Positions 1 to 10,411 of a stretch of 64,000 nucleotides of DNA are shown here, one piece after another. The notes below the pieces were generated by a model. The model did not search any database and was not told the DNA's origin. It saw only the letters and a program-made list of their open reading frames with translations. The DNA comes from [Mycobacterium] stephanolepidis. GTDB taxonomy: Bacteria > Actinomycetota > Actinomycetes > Mycobacteriales > Mycobacteriaceae. Every line of letters starts with the position of its first letter. Position 1 is the first letter of the stretch. A program made the position numbers and the translations under genes. The stretch is taken from positions 2,170,001 through 2,234,000 of the forward strand of contig NZ_AP018165.1 in NCBI RefSeq assembly GCF_002356335.1. The letters run 5' to 3'.

Positions 1-380
<380 letters not shown>

Positions 381-410
381 TCGTCTGCCGCCGGTCGCGC
401 TGGACTTCGC

Positions 411-428
411 CCTGCCCCTAGGGGCAGG
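411..428. promoter_or_regulatory. Perfect 18-bp GC-rich palindrome between mbtI and the peroxiredoxin gene
   Basis: The bases CCTGCCCCTAGGGGCAGG are their own reverse complement. The site lies 30 bp after the mbtI stop and 28 bp before the next start codon. It has no loop and no following T-run, so it is either a protein-binding operator for the peroxiredoxin gene or a weak terminator. The sequence does not decide which. Confidence 0.4.
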
Positions 429-455
429 CTCGAGAAGTTCCCGCGAGGATGAGGT

Positions 456-1034
456 ATGCAGATGGATGACTACACCGCTTTGCCCGCCGGTCTACCCGTT
501 CCCATAGATGACGGGGCCGCCGATCATCTGCCAGGTGTACCGATCCCGGACCTGACGTTCACGGCCAGTGACGAAAGTTTGGTGCGGCTAAGCGAATTGC
601 CCGCCGGGCGCACCGTCCTGTACCTGTATCCACTCACGGGGCGCCCCGGTGCAGACATCCCGGAAGGTTGGGATGCCATCCCGGGTGCGCGGGGTTGCAG
701 CACCGAGGCCTGCGATTTCCGAGACCATTTCGACGAGCTACGGGCTTCGGGCGTGGAACAGGTCTGGGGACTGTCCAGTCGAGACGTGGGCTATCAGGCC
801 GAGGTTGTCCAGCGACTCCGTCTGCCGTTTCAGATGCTCTCGGATCGGGATTTCGCCTTGGGCGATGCCCTGAAGTTGCCCACATTCGCCGCGGCCGGGC
901 ACCCACGTCTCTACACGCGGATCACTCTGGTGGTACGGGACGGAACCGTCGAGCACGCATTCTACCCGATCTTTCCGCCGAACACGCACGCACAACGCGT
1001 GCTTGAGTGGCTCAGATCGCACCCGATCGACTGA
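456..1034 (+). CDS. Peroxiredoxin, AhpC/TSA family (PrxQ/BCP-like)
   Basis: A 192-residue thioredoxin-fold peroxidase. The motif GARGCSTEACDFRD places the peroxidatic cysteine at residue 81 and a second cysteine at 86. The five-residue spacing is that of BCP/PrxQ enzymes, which reduce H2O2 and organic hydroperoxides using thioredoxin-like donors. An N-terminal stretch of about 30 residues precedes the family core. The start is ATG at 456, just after a GAGG run; a second in-frame ATG is two codons on. It follows mbtI on the same strand and converges on mbtA with only a 3-bp gap. Its place among siderophore genes suggests protection against peroxide formed during iron uptake, but that is inference. 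Confidence 0.85.
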   Translation: MQMDDYTALPAGLPVPIDDGAADHLPGVPIPDLTFTASDESLVRLSELPAGRTVLYLYPLTGRPGADIPEGWDAIPGARGCSTEACDFRDHFDELRASGVEQVWGLSSRDVGYQAEVVQRLRLPFQMLSDRDFALGDALKLPTFAAAGHPRLYTRITLVVRDGTVEHAFYPIFPPNTHAQRVLEWLRSHPID

Positions 1035-1037
1035 GAC

Positions 1038-2702
1038 CTAGCCCGTCAACGAGGCGAGCAGGGCCCGTTTGTCGATCTTGCCCACCGCGGTGAGGGGCAG
1101 CGAGGGGACCGTCACCAGTTTGTCGACTCGCGAGTGTGTGGCGGCACCACGGTCCTGCAGGTGCCGATTCAGCTCGGCGGCCGCAACCGGCTTTCCCTTG
1201 AACACGATTGCTGCACAAACAATCTCACCGAGATATTGATCCGGTAATCCGACTGCGGCAGCCGCGTAGACCGCAGGATGAGTCTGTAGGTGCGATTCGA
1301 GGTCCAATGCGGCGATGGACTCCCCGCCGCGAAGGATGACGTCCTTGATGCGACCGGTGACTTCCAGATAGCCACCCGGTAACGCCCGCACCCGGTCGCC
1401 GCTGCGGTAGAAGCCGTCGGCGGTGAAGGAGCGCATGTTGTCGGCCTCGGCGCGGTAGTAACCGTTGAGCGTGTACGGACCGCGCACCAACAGCTCACCT
1501 GCCTCACCTGGGGCTACCGCGGTGCCGTCCTCGTCGACGATGCGAACCTCATCGGCCTCGCACATGGGTCGGCCCTGGGTGTTGTCGAGGATGTCCGATG
1601 GATCGCCGGGATGGGTCAGGCACAGCAGGCCCTCCGCCATACCGAAAACCTGCTGCAGTCCCGGGGTGAGCGATTCTCGAACCGTCCGTGCATCCTCGGC
1701 ACCGAGTTTCGCACCGCCCACCTGGAGCAGCCGCAGCGTTTCCGGCAGCACCGGCTCCCATGCGGTGGCCTGTGCCCAGAGCTGGGCGAGCGATGGCACC
1801 AGCGCCGTCACGGATACCCGGTGCCGCGCGATGGTTTCAAACGCGGACTCCGGGCTTGGGTCCGAAAGGAAAACCGTAGTGGCACCTGTGCTTATCGCGC
1901 CGATGAGACCAGGGCAGGCCAGTGGGAAATTGTGCCCGGCGGGCAGCACCACGAGGTAGACGTCGTCCTCGGTGAGGCCGCAAACCTGTGCGGCCCGCGA
2001 GGCGTTGTAGACGTAGTCCTCATGGGTGCGGGGGATCAGTTTGGGTGCCGCGGTGGTGCCACCCGAGACCAGCAAAAGCGCCGGGCGGTCCGTCTGCGCT
2101 ATCGGTAGGTCGCCTTGAACTTCAACGCTTTCCAGCAACCCCGACCAGGCGATGAAGCGTTCGGGGGTGCCGGCGGGTACGTCACCGTCGATCACGATGT
2201 GGCGTAGGCAGGCATGCTTTGTGGATAGCTCGGCGGCCAGCGCGCTGTAGTCGAACCCACCGGCGGAATCTGCGACCACCAACGCGACGGCATCGGCCAC
2301 CTCGATGAAATGTGACAGCTCGGCAGCCCGGTGTCCCGGCAGGCACATGATCGGTATCGCGCCCGCACGCATCAAACCGAAGAATGCGACCGCAAATGAT
2401 GCCCGGTTGGGAAGCTGCAGCAGCACACGATCGCCGGGAGCTATCCCCAGTCGGATGAAGGCATGGGCCGCGCGGTCGGCGTTCGCATCGAGCTCGCGGT
2501 AGGTCATCGCGCAGTGCTCATCGATAACCGCAGGATGATCGGCACGTCTGGCGGCGGTCGTGCGCAGCAGCGACTCTACGGTCCTTCCGGCCCAGTACCC
2601 GGCCGCGCGATACGTGTCGGCACGTGCCGTGGGAAAGGGTACAAAGCCTTCCGCCGGGACTGTTTCAGCCGAAGGGATGGGGGTCGATGTGGCCTGAGTC
2701 AT
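1038..2702 (-). CDS. mbtA: Salicyl-AMP ligase MbtA
   Basis: A 554-residue member of the aryl-acid adenylating family (EntE/DhbE/MbtA), which activates salicylate with ATP and loads it on the aryl carrier domain that starts mycobactin assembly. The P-loop-like A3 motif LVSGGTTAAPKLIPRTH lies at about residues 211-227, a YRSGDRVR A7 motif appears in the last third, and the C-terminal AVGKIDKRAL carries the expected catalytic lysine. The ATG at 2702 has an AAGGAG ribosome site just upstream. The gene is transcribed away from the MbtF-like gene from a shared 99-bp promoter with two iron boxes, so repression by IdeR in iron-replete cells is expected. Salicylate rather than 2,3-dihydroxybenzoate is inferred as substrate from adjacent mbtI. 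Confidence 0.93.
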   Translation of the reverse strand: MTQATSTPIPSAETVPAEGFVPFPTARADTYRAAGYWAGRTVESLLRTTAARRADHPAVIDEHCAMTYRELDANADRAAHAFIRLGIAPGDRVLLQLPNRASFAVAFFGLMRAGAIPIMCLPGHRAAELSHFIEVADAVALVVADSAGGFDYSALAAELSTKHACLRHIVIDGDVPAGTPERFIAWSGLLESVEVQGDLPIAQTDRPALLLVSGGTTAAPKLIPRTHEDYVYNASRAAQVCGLTEDDVYLVVLPAGHNFPLACPGLIGAISTGATTVFLSDPSPESAFETIARHRVSVTALVPSLAQLWAQATAWEPVLPETLRLLQVGGAKLGAEDARTVRESLTPGLQQVFGMAEGLLCLTHPGDPSDILDNTQGRPMCEADEVRIVDEDGTAVAPGEAGELLVRGPYTLNGYYRAEADNMRSFTADGFYRSGDRVRALPGGYLEVTGRIKDVILRGGESIAALDLESHLQTHPAVYAAAAVGLPDQYLGEIVCAAIVFKGKPVAAAELNRHLQDRGAATHSRVDKLVTVPSLPLTAVGKIDKRALLASLTG

Positions 2703-2736
2703 CGCAGCTCCTTGTGGGTGACCCCTCGCAGTTTAG

Positions 2737-2755
2737 ATAGGGTAGCCTCCTCATA
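2737..2755. promoter_or_regulatory. IdeR-like iron box 1 (mbtA/mbtF promoter)
   Basis: Aligned to the mycobacterial IdeR consensus TTAGGTTAGCCTAACCTAA, 12 of 19 bases match, and the core TAGGGTAGCCT (2738-2748) matches 10 of 11. It lies 35 bp upstream of the mbtA start and next to a second box. IdeR with Fe2+ binds such sites to repress siderophore genes. Confidence 0.6.
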
Positions 2756-2756
2756 G

Positions 2757-2775
2757 TTAGGGCAGCCTGTACTAA
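2757..2775. promoter_or_regulatory. IdeR-like iron box 2 (mbtA/mbtF promoter)
   Basis: TTAGGGCAGCCTGTACTAA matches the IdeR consensus at 14 of 19 positions. Its centre is 20 bp from that of box 1, so two IdeR dimers could bind on nearly the same helical face. It ends 26 bp before the TTG start of the MbtF-like gene. Confidence 0.7.
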
Positions 2776-2801
2776 AAGCGAAAACGCGAGGTGAGATCGA
2801 G

Positions 2802-5800
2802 TTGCGCACCGTGAGCGAGGGTGGCGTCGAGGTGGACGTCACCAGCCGAAGGGCGTCGGCCGGCCTCGATCACGATGCCGCGCCACGGCTGTCCGCGGGG
2901 CAGCACCGTATATGGTTCGCCCACGGGGTGACGCCGGCGCTGATGAATCTGTGTCGTTCGTACCGGCTCAGCGGTGAGGTGGATATCGAGAGATTGCGGG
3001 CCGCTGTCACCGCGGTGGTGGCCCGCCACGAAACCTTGCGCACGACGTTTCGCATCGGCGCCGACGGCGACCCGGTGGCTGTCCTGCACGACGACCTACC
3101 GGTTCGATGGATCGAGCACGACGTGTCGGATCGTGCGGGCGCATCGCAACAGCTCCGGCTCGGTGTGCTGGCGCAGCGTGAATTCGCGACTCCGATCGAT
3201 CTCACGGTGGAGTCGCCGTTGCGTGTCACGGTCATCCGCACCAGCGCTGCAGAACATGTCATGCTCGTTGTCGCTCACCTCATCGCGTGGGACGACGACT
3301 CGTGGTCGGTGTTCCTTGCCGATCTGACTACCGCATACGTACATGGCGAGATCGCGGAACCACTACCGATGCGGCCTTCGCACGATGGGGCCGATCAGGC
3401 GGATCTCGAGTACTGGCGTGATGAGATGGCGAACCCTCCTGAGCCGCTGGAGCTTCCGGGCGCTAATGGCTCGGTGGCCGCGAGCGACTGGAAGGCCGGA
3501 CGCTGCACGGCGCGTCTCTCCGCCTCGGTCATGGACCGCGTCGAGCAACTTGCCCAAGAGTCGGGCACCACACCATATGTGGTTTTGTTGGCCGCGTATT
3601 CCGCTCTGCTGCACCGGTATACACATGCCGAAGACTTCTTGGTGGCAGCGCCCGTCCCCACGCGGGAAGCCCACGCGCAGGGCAGTATCGGGCACTTCGG
3701 TCATACTGTCGCCCTCCGCATGCGGCCACACAGCGGCCAAAGCTTCCGGGATCTGCTGACGGATGCGCATCGGACCACTCTGAACGGGTTTGCACACCAG
3801 CGGGTCAGTCTGGACCGTGTGGTCGCGCGCGTCGGCTTCGCGATGGGCGCAGATTCTGCCGCCCGGTTCTGCCCACCCGGAATTCACTGTGAAAGAACAT
3901 CATTGGAGGGGCAGGTGGCATACGTGCCGCTTGGCCTGCGGATCGAAACCGGTCCCGATGGTGCCGACGTGGTTGCCGAATACCTGGTTGACGTGTTGGA
4001 CGAGCGTTTGACCACACAGATGCTCCGCCACTTCGCCCATCTGCTCGACTCTGCGCTCGCCGATCCGAACCGACCGCTCGCCGGTCTGGATCTCATGGAC
4101 GCGCGTGAAGCCCAGTGGCTGCGGGAGGTGTCGTCCGGAGAACTTTTTGAGGCGCAGCCGACTACGCTCGGTGAGCTGGTGGCCGCCCGTGCAGCCGCGC
4201 AACCGGATGCCACCGCGCTCGTCTACGAGGGCAGGCACTACTCGTACCGGGAAACCAACGAACTGGCGAACCGGCTGGCGCACTGGATCATTGGGCAAGG
4301 TATCGGTACCGAAGATCATGTCGCGGTGCTCCTGGACAAGTCGCCGGATTTGATCATTACCGCGCTCGCCATCGCCAAGGCGGGTGCGGTCTATGTCCCC
4401 GTTGATCCAAATTACCCCGCTGATCGCATCGCGCACATCCTGAGCGATGCGCGGCCGAAGTTGGTCATCAGAGAACCGGTAACGGGTGTCGGGCAGTTCG
4501 ACCCCCGTGAACCGGTCGATGCCGACCGGGTGCGGCCGCTGACCGCCGACAATGCCGCCTATCTCATCTACACATCGGGTTCGACGGGCCTGCCCAAGGG
4601 CGTGACGGTCACACATCGTCCGTTGACCGAGTACTTCAACTGGTTCCGCGCTGAGTATCGGGTCAGCGGATCCGATCGGGTGCTGCAGGTGGCCTCGCCG
4701 AGCTTCGATGTGTCGGTGGGTGAGATTTTCGGCATCCTCAGCTGCGGTGGTCGGCTGGTCATCCCGCGTCCGGGCGCACTCGGTGACGTCGCGTACCTGA
4801 CGGAACTGTTGAACAGCGAGGGCGTTACCTCGATGCACATGGTTCCCTCGCTGCTGGGGTTGGTGCTGTCGTTACCCGGAGTCACGCAATGGAAGTCGCT
4901 ACGCCGGGTACCGGTGGGTGGCGAGGCGTTGCCCGGTCCGGTCGCCGATAAGTTCCACGCCACTTTCGATGCGTCACTTCATAATTTCTATGGTCCCACC
5001 GAGACCGTCATCAACGCCTCGCGGTACAAGGTGCGCGGAATTCAGGGGACGCGGACCGTTCCGATCGGCACGCCCAAGATCAACACACAGATACACATCC
5101 TGGACCAGACGCTGCGACCGGTGCCGGTGGGGGTCATCGGCGAGATCTACATTGGCGGAACACATGTGGCGCGCGGATATCAGCGGGCCGCCGGTCTCAC
5201 CGCGCAGCGCTTCATCGCCGATCCCTTTGTTCCCGGGCAGCGGATGTACCGGTCCGGCGATCTTGCGCGGCGTAGTGCGAACGGTGACATCGAGTTTGTC
5301 GGTCGCGCCGACGAGCAGGTGAAGATCCGAGGGTTCCGTATCGAACTCGGTGAGATCGCCTCGGCCATCGAGGTGGACCCGAGCGTCGGCCAGGCGCTCG
5401 TGGTGGTCGATGAGCTGCCGCATGTCGGCAAGCGACTTGTTGCGTACCTGACGCCGGTCGGCGGACACGTGGTCGATCTAGACCGTATCCGCGCCAGGAT
5501 TTCGGCTGCCCTGCCCGACTTCATGATTCCCGCGGCGTATGTCGTGCTCGACGAGATGCCCATCACCCGGCACGGCAAGATCAATCGGGACGCTCTGCCG
5601 GCACCGGAGGTCGGGTCCGTGACCAGACGTCGAGAGCCGGAAACCGCGACTCAGCGGCAGGTGGCGGCTCTTTATGCGCGCCTGCTCGGGGTTGCGACAG
5701 TGGGTGCGGACGACTCGTTCGTCGATCTCGGGGGCCATTCGCTGCTGGCGAGCAAGCTGTCGGCGGCGATTCTGACCGAGTGTGGAGTCGGGGTGGACAT

Positions 5801-7178
5801 CCGCGAGATCTTGGAGCGGGGCACTGTCGCAGGCTTGGCCAAGTTGGTCGACCAGCGTCGTAGTGGTCTCGTCGCGGATGGCGAGGATCGCGAGGGCGAG
5901 CCAATCCCGTTGCTTCCCAGTGGTCGTCGCCTCTATGAGCATGGAAACCCGCGAAGGCTGGCCGAAACCCACGTCTTCTGGCTGCCCGAGGGCATCACCC
6001 GATCCACGCTGGAGGAACTTCTCAACGCGGTGGTCGGAGAGCACGAGGTGCTGCGCAGCCGGCTCGACTGCGAGCGCCTGGAGCTGGTTCCACGCACGCG
6101 GCAGTCTCTCCGATTGGTCGAGATTCTCACGGAGGATCCGTCCGATGCGGCCGGTGCCGAGATCGGCCGTGCGGTGGACCGACTTGATCCTGAACAGGGC
6201 TGGATGCTCTCGGCGGTATGGCTGCACCCCGAAGGCGAGCCCGGAGTTCTCATCCTCGTGGTGCATCAGCTCGCCGCCGACCCCACCTCCTGGCGAGTCA
6301 TCATGCAGGAGCTGGAATCTCGATGGCAGTCACTGATATCAGGCGCTGCGCCGACCAACAGTCACACCGACGGTGGCTACCGCCGTTGGGCCAATGCGTT
6401 GGTCGCCGAGGCTCGGGATGTGGGCAGCCTGCCGTTCTGGATCGCCCAGCTGGACGGTGAGGATCCCCCCATCGGTTCGCGTCGAATAGAGCCCGAACTC
6501 GATAGGGAAGCCGATGTGGCCGTCACCGTCGAGTCCGCACCGGCCGATGTCAGTGCGGTACTGCTGAACTCGGGGATCCCGATGGAGCAACTGCTGGTGG
6601 CGGCAGCGGCACGCACCGTGGCCCAGTGGCGTCGGCGCCGCGGACAGGCCGCGGTCGAGACGCTGCTGGCGGTGCAGGTCTCCGGACGCGGGGACGCTAC
6701 TGCTAAAACCGTGGGTCTGCTCGGTACGGCGTATCCGCTACGCGTGGGTGGCACCGATCCGCTGGGGATCGGACCGCGCGGTTTGGTGGAGCGAGTCGCC
6801 CGGCAACACAGCGCGATGCCGGGGCGGACCATTGACTACGGGCTACTGCGATATCTGCGTGCCGACACCGGCGCGGTGCTGCGGCAGTATCGCGATCCGC
6901 AGATCCTGTTGAACTACCTCGGACACGATCGCGGATTCGAGGGAGACCTCCTACGCCGCGACGGTTTGCTTTCGGTGTCGGGTTCGCCTGTGCCCGAGCC
7001 GGAATCGGCGGTGCGTCACGAGCTCAGCATTGCGGTGCTGATCATGGGGACCACCGAGGGGCCGTCCATCGGAACGCTGTGGCAGGCGATCCCGGAGGTG
7101 CTCGAGCGCTCGGATATTACCGAGCTGCAATCGATTTGGCACGAACAGCTGGGGATTCTGGCGAAGGAGCTATGGTGA
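2802..7178 (+). CDS. mbtF: Nonribosomal peptide synthetase, MbtF-like (C-A-T-E)
   Basis: A 1458-residue NRPS, close to the length of M. tuberculosis MbtF (1461). The order is condensation (about 30-430), adenylation (about 455-960, A3 motif YLIYTSGSTGLPKG at 587-600, YRSGDLARR A7 motif), carrier domain (DLGGHSLLASKL, phosphopantetheine serine near 980) and a C-terminal epimerisation-like domain (about 1065-1450; VGLLGTAYP and ILLNYLGHDRG motifs). In the mycobactin line this enzyme adds the terminal hydroxylysine that cyclises. The condensation HHxxxDG motif is degenerate (AHLIAWDD, residues 158-165): the first His is Ala, though the second is kept. The start is TTG at 2802, seven bases after a GAGGTGAG site. 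It overlaps mbtG by 7 bp. Substrate specificity is inferred from context. Confidence 0.82.
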   Translation: MRTVSEGGVEVDVTSRRASAGLDHDAAPRLSAGQHRIWFAHGVTPALMNLCRSYRLSGEVDIERLRAAVTAVVARHETLRTTFRIGADGDPVAVLHDDLPVRWIEHDVSDRAGASQQLRLGVLAQREFATPIDLTVESPLRVTVIRTSAAEHVMLVVAHLIAWDDDSWSVFLADLTTAYVHGEIAEPLPMRPSHDGADQADLEYWRDEMANPPEPLELPGANGSVAASDWKAGRCTARLSASVMDRVEQLAQESGTTPYVVLLAAYSALLHRYTHAEDFLVAAPVPTREAHAQGSIGHFGHTVALRMRPHSGQSFRDLLTDAHRTTLNGFAHQRVSLDRVVARVGFAMGADSAARFCPPGIHCERTSLEGQVAYVPLGLRIETGPDGADVVAEYLVDVLDERLTTQMLRHFAHLLDSALADPNRPLAGLDLMDAREAQWLREVSSGELFEAQPTTLGELVAARAAAQPDATALVYEGRHYSYRETNELANRLAHWIIGQGIGTEDHVAVLLDKSPDLIITALAIAKAGAVYVPVDPNYPADRIAHILSDARPKLVIREPVTGVGQFDPREPVDADRVRPLTADNAAYLIYTSGSTGLPKGVTVTHRPLTEYFNWFRAEYRVSGSDRVLQVASPSFDVSVGEIFGILSCGGRLVIPRPGALGDVAYLTELLNSEGVTSMHMVPSLLGLVLSLPGVTQWKSLRRVPVGGEALPGPVADKFHATFDASLHNFYGPTETVINASRYKVRGIQGTRTVPIGTPKINTQIHILDQTLRPVPVGVIGEIYIGGTHVARGYQRAAGLTAQRFIADPFVPGQRMYRSGDLARRSANGDIEFVGRADEQVKIRGFRIELGEIASAIEVDPSVGQALVVVDELPHVGKRLVAYLTPVGGHVVDLDRIRARISAALPDFMIPAAYVVLDEMPITRHGKINRDALPAPEVGSVTRRREPETATQRQVAALYARLLGVATVGADDSFVDLGGHSLLASKLSAAILTECGVGVDIREILERGTVAGLAKLVDQRRSGLVADGEDREGEPIPLLPSGRRLYEHGNPRRLAETHVFWLPEGITRSTLEELLNAVVGEHEVLRSRLDCERLELVPRTRQSLRLVEILTEDPSDAAGAEIGRAVDRLDPEQGWMLSAVWLHPEGEPGVLILVVHQLAADPTSWRVIMQELESRWQSLISGAAPTNSHTDGGYRRWANALVAEARDVGSLPFWIAQLDGEDPPIGSRRIEPELDREADVAVTVESAPADVSAVLLNSGIPMEQLLVAAAARTVAQWRRRRGQAAVETLLAVQVSGRGDATAKTVGLLGTAYPLRVGGTDPLGIGPRGLVERVARQHSAMPGRTIDYGLLRYLRADTGAVLRQYRDPQILLNYLGHDRGFEGDLLRRDGLLSVSGSPVPEPESAVRHELSIAVLIMGTTEGPSIGTLWQAIPEVLERSDITELQSIWHEQLGILAKELW

Positions 7179-8464
7179 CGTCCACACTGGCAGTGATAGG
7201 CGCGGGAGCCAAGGCGGTGGCGGTTGCCGCGAAGGCGGCCGTGCTGCGTGAATGCGGGGTCGACGTACCCGATGTGGTGGCGATCGAACGTCAGCAGGTC
7301 GGTGCCAACTGGCAGGCGTGTGGCGGCTGGACGGATGGACAGCACCGGCTGGGCACGAGCCCCGAGAAAGATGTGGGTTTCCCGTATCGATCCGCCGTGG
7401 TTCCGGGGCGTAACGCCGAGATCGACGCCCGGATGATGCGTCTGAGCTGGCAGTCTTACCTCATCGCCACCGGCCAGTTCGCCGAGTGGGTTGACCGCGA
7501 CAAGCCCGCACCGACGCACAAGCGCTGGGCTGATTACCTGACGTGGGTGGCCAACACGGTCGATATGAAGGTGGTTCAGGGCGAGGTAACCAGTCTGTCC
7601 ATCGATGACGACAGATGGGTTGTGGGTACCAACGACTGTTCCATTGCCGCCGACGCGGTCATGGTGACGGGGCCCGGGCAGCCGGAACGGTCCGTGCTGC
7701 CGGAGCACCCGAATGTCTTGTCAATCGCCGAATTCTGGCGCCGCTGCGCCGGATCAACACGCTTGACCGCAGAACGTGTCGCCGTGATCGGCGGAGGCGA
7801 GACAGCCGCCTCAGTGCTCAATGAGCTTTTCGGACACCGGGTCTCGACGATCACCGTGATCTCTCCCGGCGTCACGCTGTTTACCCGCGGTGAAGGGTAC
7901 TTCGAGAACGCGCTGTTCAGCGATCCGACTGGGTGGTTGCACCACACCATGGAGGAGCGTCGCGACGCGTTGAACCGTACCGATCGCGGGGTGTTCTCGG
8001 CCCGTGTCCAGGAATCACTGTTGGCCGACGACCGTATCCGCCATCTGCGCGGCCGCGTGGCCCACGCCGTCGCCCTGGAGGACCGGATCCGATTGACGCT
8101 GCGCAGCGACCGTGCCGGCGAGCCCTCCGAAACCGTTCATGGCTTCGATCTGGTGATCGACGGCGCGGGTGCGGACGCATTGTGGTTCTTACCCCTGTTC
8201 GATCAGAGCGCTCTCGACCTCATGGAGCTCAAACTGGGTGCCCCCGTGGACGGTAACGTCTTGCAGGAATCCCTTGGCCACGACCTGTCCGTCAATGGTC
8301 TGACTCCTAAGCTCATCCTGCCGACGCTCTCGGGTCTGACCCAGGGCCCGGGGTTTCCCAATCTCAGCTGTCTCGGATTGTTGTCCGATCGAGTGCTCGG
8401 TGGACACAGCAGCACCGAATCGGCTCGTCGCGAAAGGAAAACAAGTGAGTACCAACCCATTTGA
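7172..8464 (+). CDS. mbtG: Lysine N6-hydroxylase MbtG
   Basis: A 430-residue flavin-dependent N-hydroxylating monooxygenase (M. tuberculosis MbtG is 431). It N-hydroxylates lysine side chains, creating the hydroxamate iron ligands of mycobactin. The N-terminal [18 protein letters not shown] is the FAD-binding GxGxxx fold, and [18 protein letters not shown] near residue 205 is the NADPH-binding fold. ATG 7172 is chosen because it follows a GAAGGAG site, overlaps the NRPS stop by 7 bp (translation coupling) and puts the FAD motif at the very N-terminus. The frame is open further upstream, but that part lies inside the NRPS gene. The 3' end overlaps mbtH by 20 bp. Confidence 0.92.
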   Translation: MVTSTLAVIGAGAKAVAVAAKAAVLRECGVDVPDVVAIERQQVGANWQACGGWTDGQHRLGTSPEKDVGFPYRSAVVPGRNAEIDARMMRLSWQSYLIATGQFAEWVDRDKPAPTHKRWADYLTWVANTVDMKVVQGEVTSLSIDDDRWVVGTNDCSIAADAVMVTGPGQPERSVLPEHPNVLSIAEFWRRCAGSTRLTAERVAVIGGGETAASVLNELFGHRVSTITVISPGVTLFTRGEGYFENALFSDPTGWLHHTMEERRDALNRTDRGVFSARVQESLLADDRIRHLRGRVAHAVALEDRIRLTLRSDRAGEPSETVHGFDLVIDGAGADALWFLPLFDQSALDLMELKLGAPVDGNVLQESLGHDLSVNGLTPKLILPTLSGLTQGPGFPNLSCLGLLSDRVLGGHSSTESARRERKTSEYQPI

Positions 8465-8660
8465 TGACGAGAGCGGCGTCTTTTACGTACTGGTCAACGA
8501 CGAGGAGCAGCACAGTCTATGGCCGACGGCCATAGAGGTGCCGGCGCAGTGGCGGGTGGCCTTTGGCGAGGCCTCGCGTGCCGATTGCGTGGAGTACATC
8601 GAGGCCCACTGGACCGACATGCGGCCCAAGAGCCTGCGCGACGCCATGGCGGGCAGCTAG
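8445..8660 (+). CDS. mbtH: MbtH-like NRPS accessory protein
   Basis: A 71-residue protein of the MbtH family: small chaperones that bind NRPS adenylation domains and are often needed for their solubility and activity. It opens [18 protein letters not shown] and carries the family hallmarks SLWP, a tryptophan in QWRVAFG, the HWTDMRP block and a short C-terminal helix. GTG 8445 is preferred over the upstream in-frame start because a GAAAGG ribosome site lies 7 bases ahead and the family always begins just before the NPFDD block. It is the last gene of the mbtF-mbtG-mbtH run, and its stop overlaps that of irtB by 4 bp, tail to tail. Confidence 0.95.
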   Translation: MSTNPFDDESGVFYVLVNDEEQHSLWPTAIEVPAQWRVAFGEASRADCVEYIEAHWTDMRPKSLRDAMAGS

Positions 8661-10411
8661 CTAGCTGGTGTGGCTGTGGTGATGCGCCATCCGGTGGTGG
8701 ATTCTTGCTGGCGCCAGAATTCTGCGAAACGGCCTCCGAGGGAGCTGAGTTCGGTGATCGAGCCTTGTTCGATGATGTGGCCGTTGTTGATGAAGAGCAC
8801 GTGATCGGCGTTGCGGATCGCGTTGAGCCGGTGGGCGATCATGATTTTGGTGCGGGGGCGTGGGTCGTTGTTGATGGCGTCGGTGATTGCGGTTTCGTTT
8901 TCGGTGTCCAGGGCGCTGGTGGCTTCGTCGATGAGCAGGACGGGGGCGGGTTTGATGAGTGCGCGGGCGATGCTGACGCGTTGGCGTTCACCGCCGGATA
9001 GGGCGGTGCCGGCTTCGCCGACGCGGGATTGTTCGGCATCGGGCAGGCGTTCGATGATCTCGTCGACGCGAGCCAGCGCCATCGCTCCGCGCGCCTCCTC
9101 GTCAGCGGCCGTGGGGTGCCCGACGAGAACGTTGTCGCGAATCGGCCCATCGAAGAGGTAGGGGTGTTGGAACACCATGCTGACCAGGGAGCGGCGGCTG
9201 GCGGTGTCCAATGTTGCGACATCGGTTCCGTCGATGAGGATTTGGCCGCTTTCTGGTTGTTGTAGCCCGGCGATGAGGGCGAGGATGGTGCTCTTCCCGG
9301 ATCCAGATGGCCCGATGACGGCGGTGGTGGCAGCGGGTTCGAGGATGAAGTTGATGTCTTTGAGGACGTGTTCGCCGGTGCTGTCATACCGGAAGGTGAC
9401 GTTGCGGAATTCGATGCGTGGGGCGGGGGTGTCGGCGGATGCGACGGCATCTCCGGGCTGATCGGCCGCCTCGGTGGTGATGATGGTGTTGAGGCGCTCG
9501 AACACGCCACGTGAGTTCTCGACGGCCCCGCCCAGGCCCGCCAGCACGGTGAATGGTTCTAGGAATCGGACCACGATGACCATGAGTGCGACGGCTTCGG
9601 GTGCCCCGATCTCGCCGCGCACCGCCAGGGCTGTCGCGGTGCCGGCGAGCAGGATGAGGGTGATTTGGCTGACGATGCTGAACAGCAGCTGACCGGGGAT
9701 CTGAAAGAGTAAGAGCCGCATGGTCGCACCACGTGCTGTCGCGACGGCTTGGCCGGCCTGGCTGCGGGCGGGGCTGACGCGTCGGCTGGCTCGTAGGGCG
9801 GCTTGGGTGCGTGCGAATTCCAGGATGCGTTCGGTCAGTGCGCTGTGGGCTTTGGTGTCTGCTTCGTCGGCGGTGCGCACGATGCGGATGCTGGCCAGCA
9901 ACGTGCCCAGGAGCAGCGGCAGGGTGATGAGCGCCGCAACACCGAGCTTCCACGAGATGAAGAACAATCCGATGGTGATGGCTGCCGGTAACAACACCGC
10001 CCCGATCATCGGGGTCAGTAGGTTGGCGATGAATCCGACGAGGTCGGGGCCGCCGGAGGAGATCGCCTGGCGGGCCATGGCGGTGTGTTCGGCGGTGAAC
10101 CAGCTCAGTGGGATGTGGGTGAGCCGGTCGGCGACTTGGTGTTGTGAGTCGTTGAGTAGGGCGAATCCGATGCGGTAGCCGAGGCGGGCCAGCGCGGTGT
10201 CGACGATCCAGCCGCCGACGGTGACCGCGGTGAGTACTCCGAGCCAGGGCAGTGCGTCGGTGGGGGTGGTGCCGAACAGGGCGCCGAGCAGCGGAACGAG
10301 AAGCAGGCAGCCCGCGGCGCGTAAAACCACGGACAGCACCGAGAGCGCGCTGTAGGTGTAGAGGGAGTTGCGGTGTGTGGGGGGGATGAGGCGAATGAGG
10401 TGGGTCAGCAT
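8657..10411 (-). CDS. irtB: Siderophore ABC transporter half-subunit IrtB
   Basis: A 584-residue ABC half-transporter (M. tuberculosis IrtB is 579). Six transmembrane segments occupy about residues 15-290. The ATPase follows, with Walker [10 protein letters not shown] near 367, signature [12 protein letters not shown] and Walker [12 protein letters not shown]. IrtB pairs with IrtA to import ferric (carboxy)mycobactin across the inner membrane. ATG 10411 is chosen because it shares one base with the irtA stop (TGATG); a longer in-frame start would lie inside irtA. It is co-transcribed with irtA, so under the same iron box. Confidence 0.92.
   Translation of the reverse strand: MLTHLIRLIPPTHRNSLYTYSALSVLSVVLRAAGCLLLVPLLGALFGTTPTDALPWLGVLTAVTVGGWIVDTALARLGYRIGFALLNDSQHQVADRLTHIPLSWFTAEHTAMARQAISSGGPDLVGFIANLLTPMIGAVLLPAAITIGLFFISWKLGVAALITLPLLLGTLLASIRIVRTADEADTKAHSALTERILEFARTQAALRASRRVSPARSQAGQAVATARGATMRLLLFQIPGQLLFSIVSQITLILLAGTATALAVRGEIGAPEAVALMVIVVRFLEPFTVLAGLGGAVENSRGVFERLNTIITTEAADQPGDAVASADTPAPRIEFRNVTFRYDSTGEHVLKDINFILEPAATTAVIGPSGSGKSTILALIAGLQQPESGQILIDGTDVATLDTASRRSLVSMVFQHPYLFDGPIRDNVLVGHPTAADEEARGAMALARVDEIIERLPDAEQSRVGEAGTALSGGERQRVSIARALIKPAPVLLIDEATSALDTENETAITDAINNDPRPRTKIMIAHRLNAIRNADHVLFINNGHIIEQGSITELSSLGGRFAEFWRQQESTTGWRITTATPAS

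Noticed and set aside
3900..6266. Antisense frames of 312 and 262 codons within the MbtF-like NRPS
   Set aside because: The sense strand encodes recognisable adenylation and carrier domains through this whole stretch.
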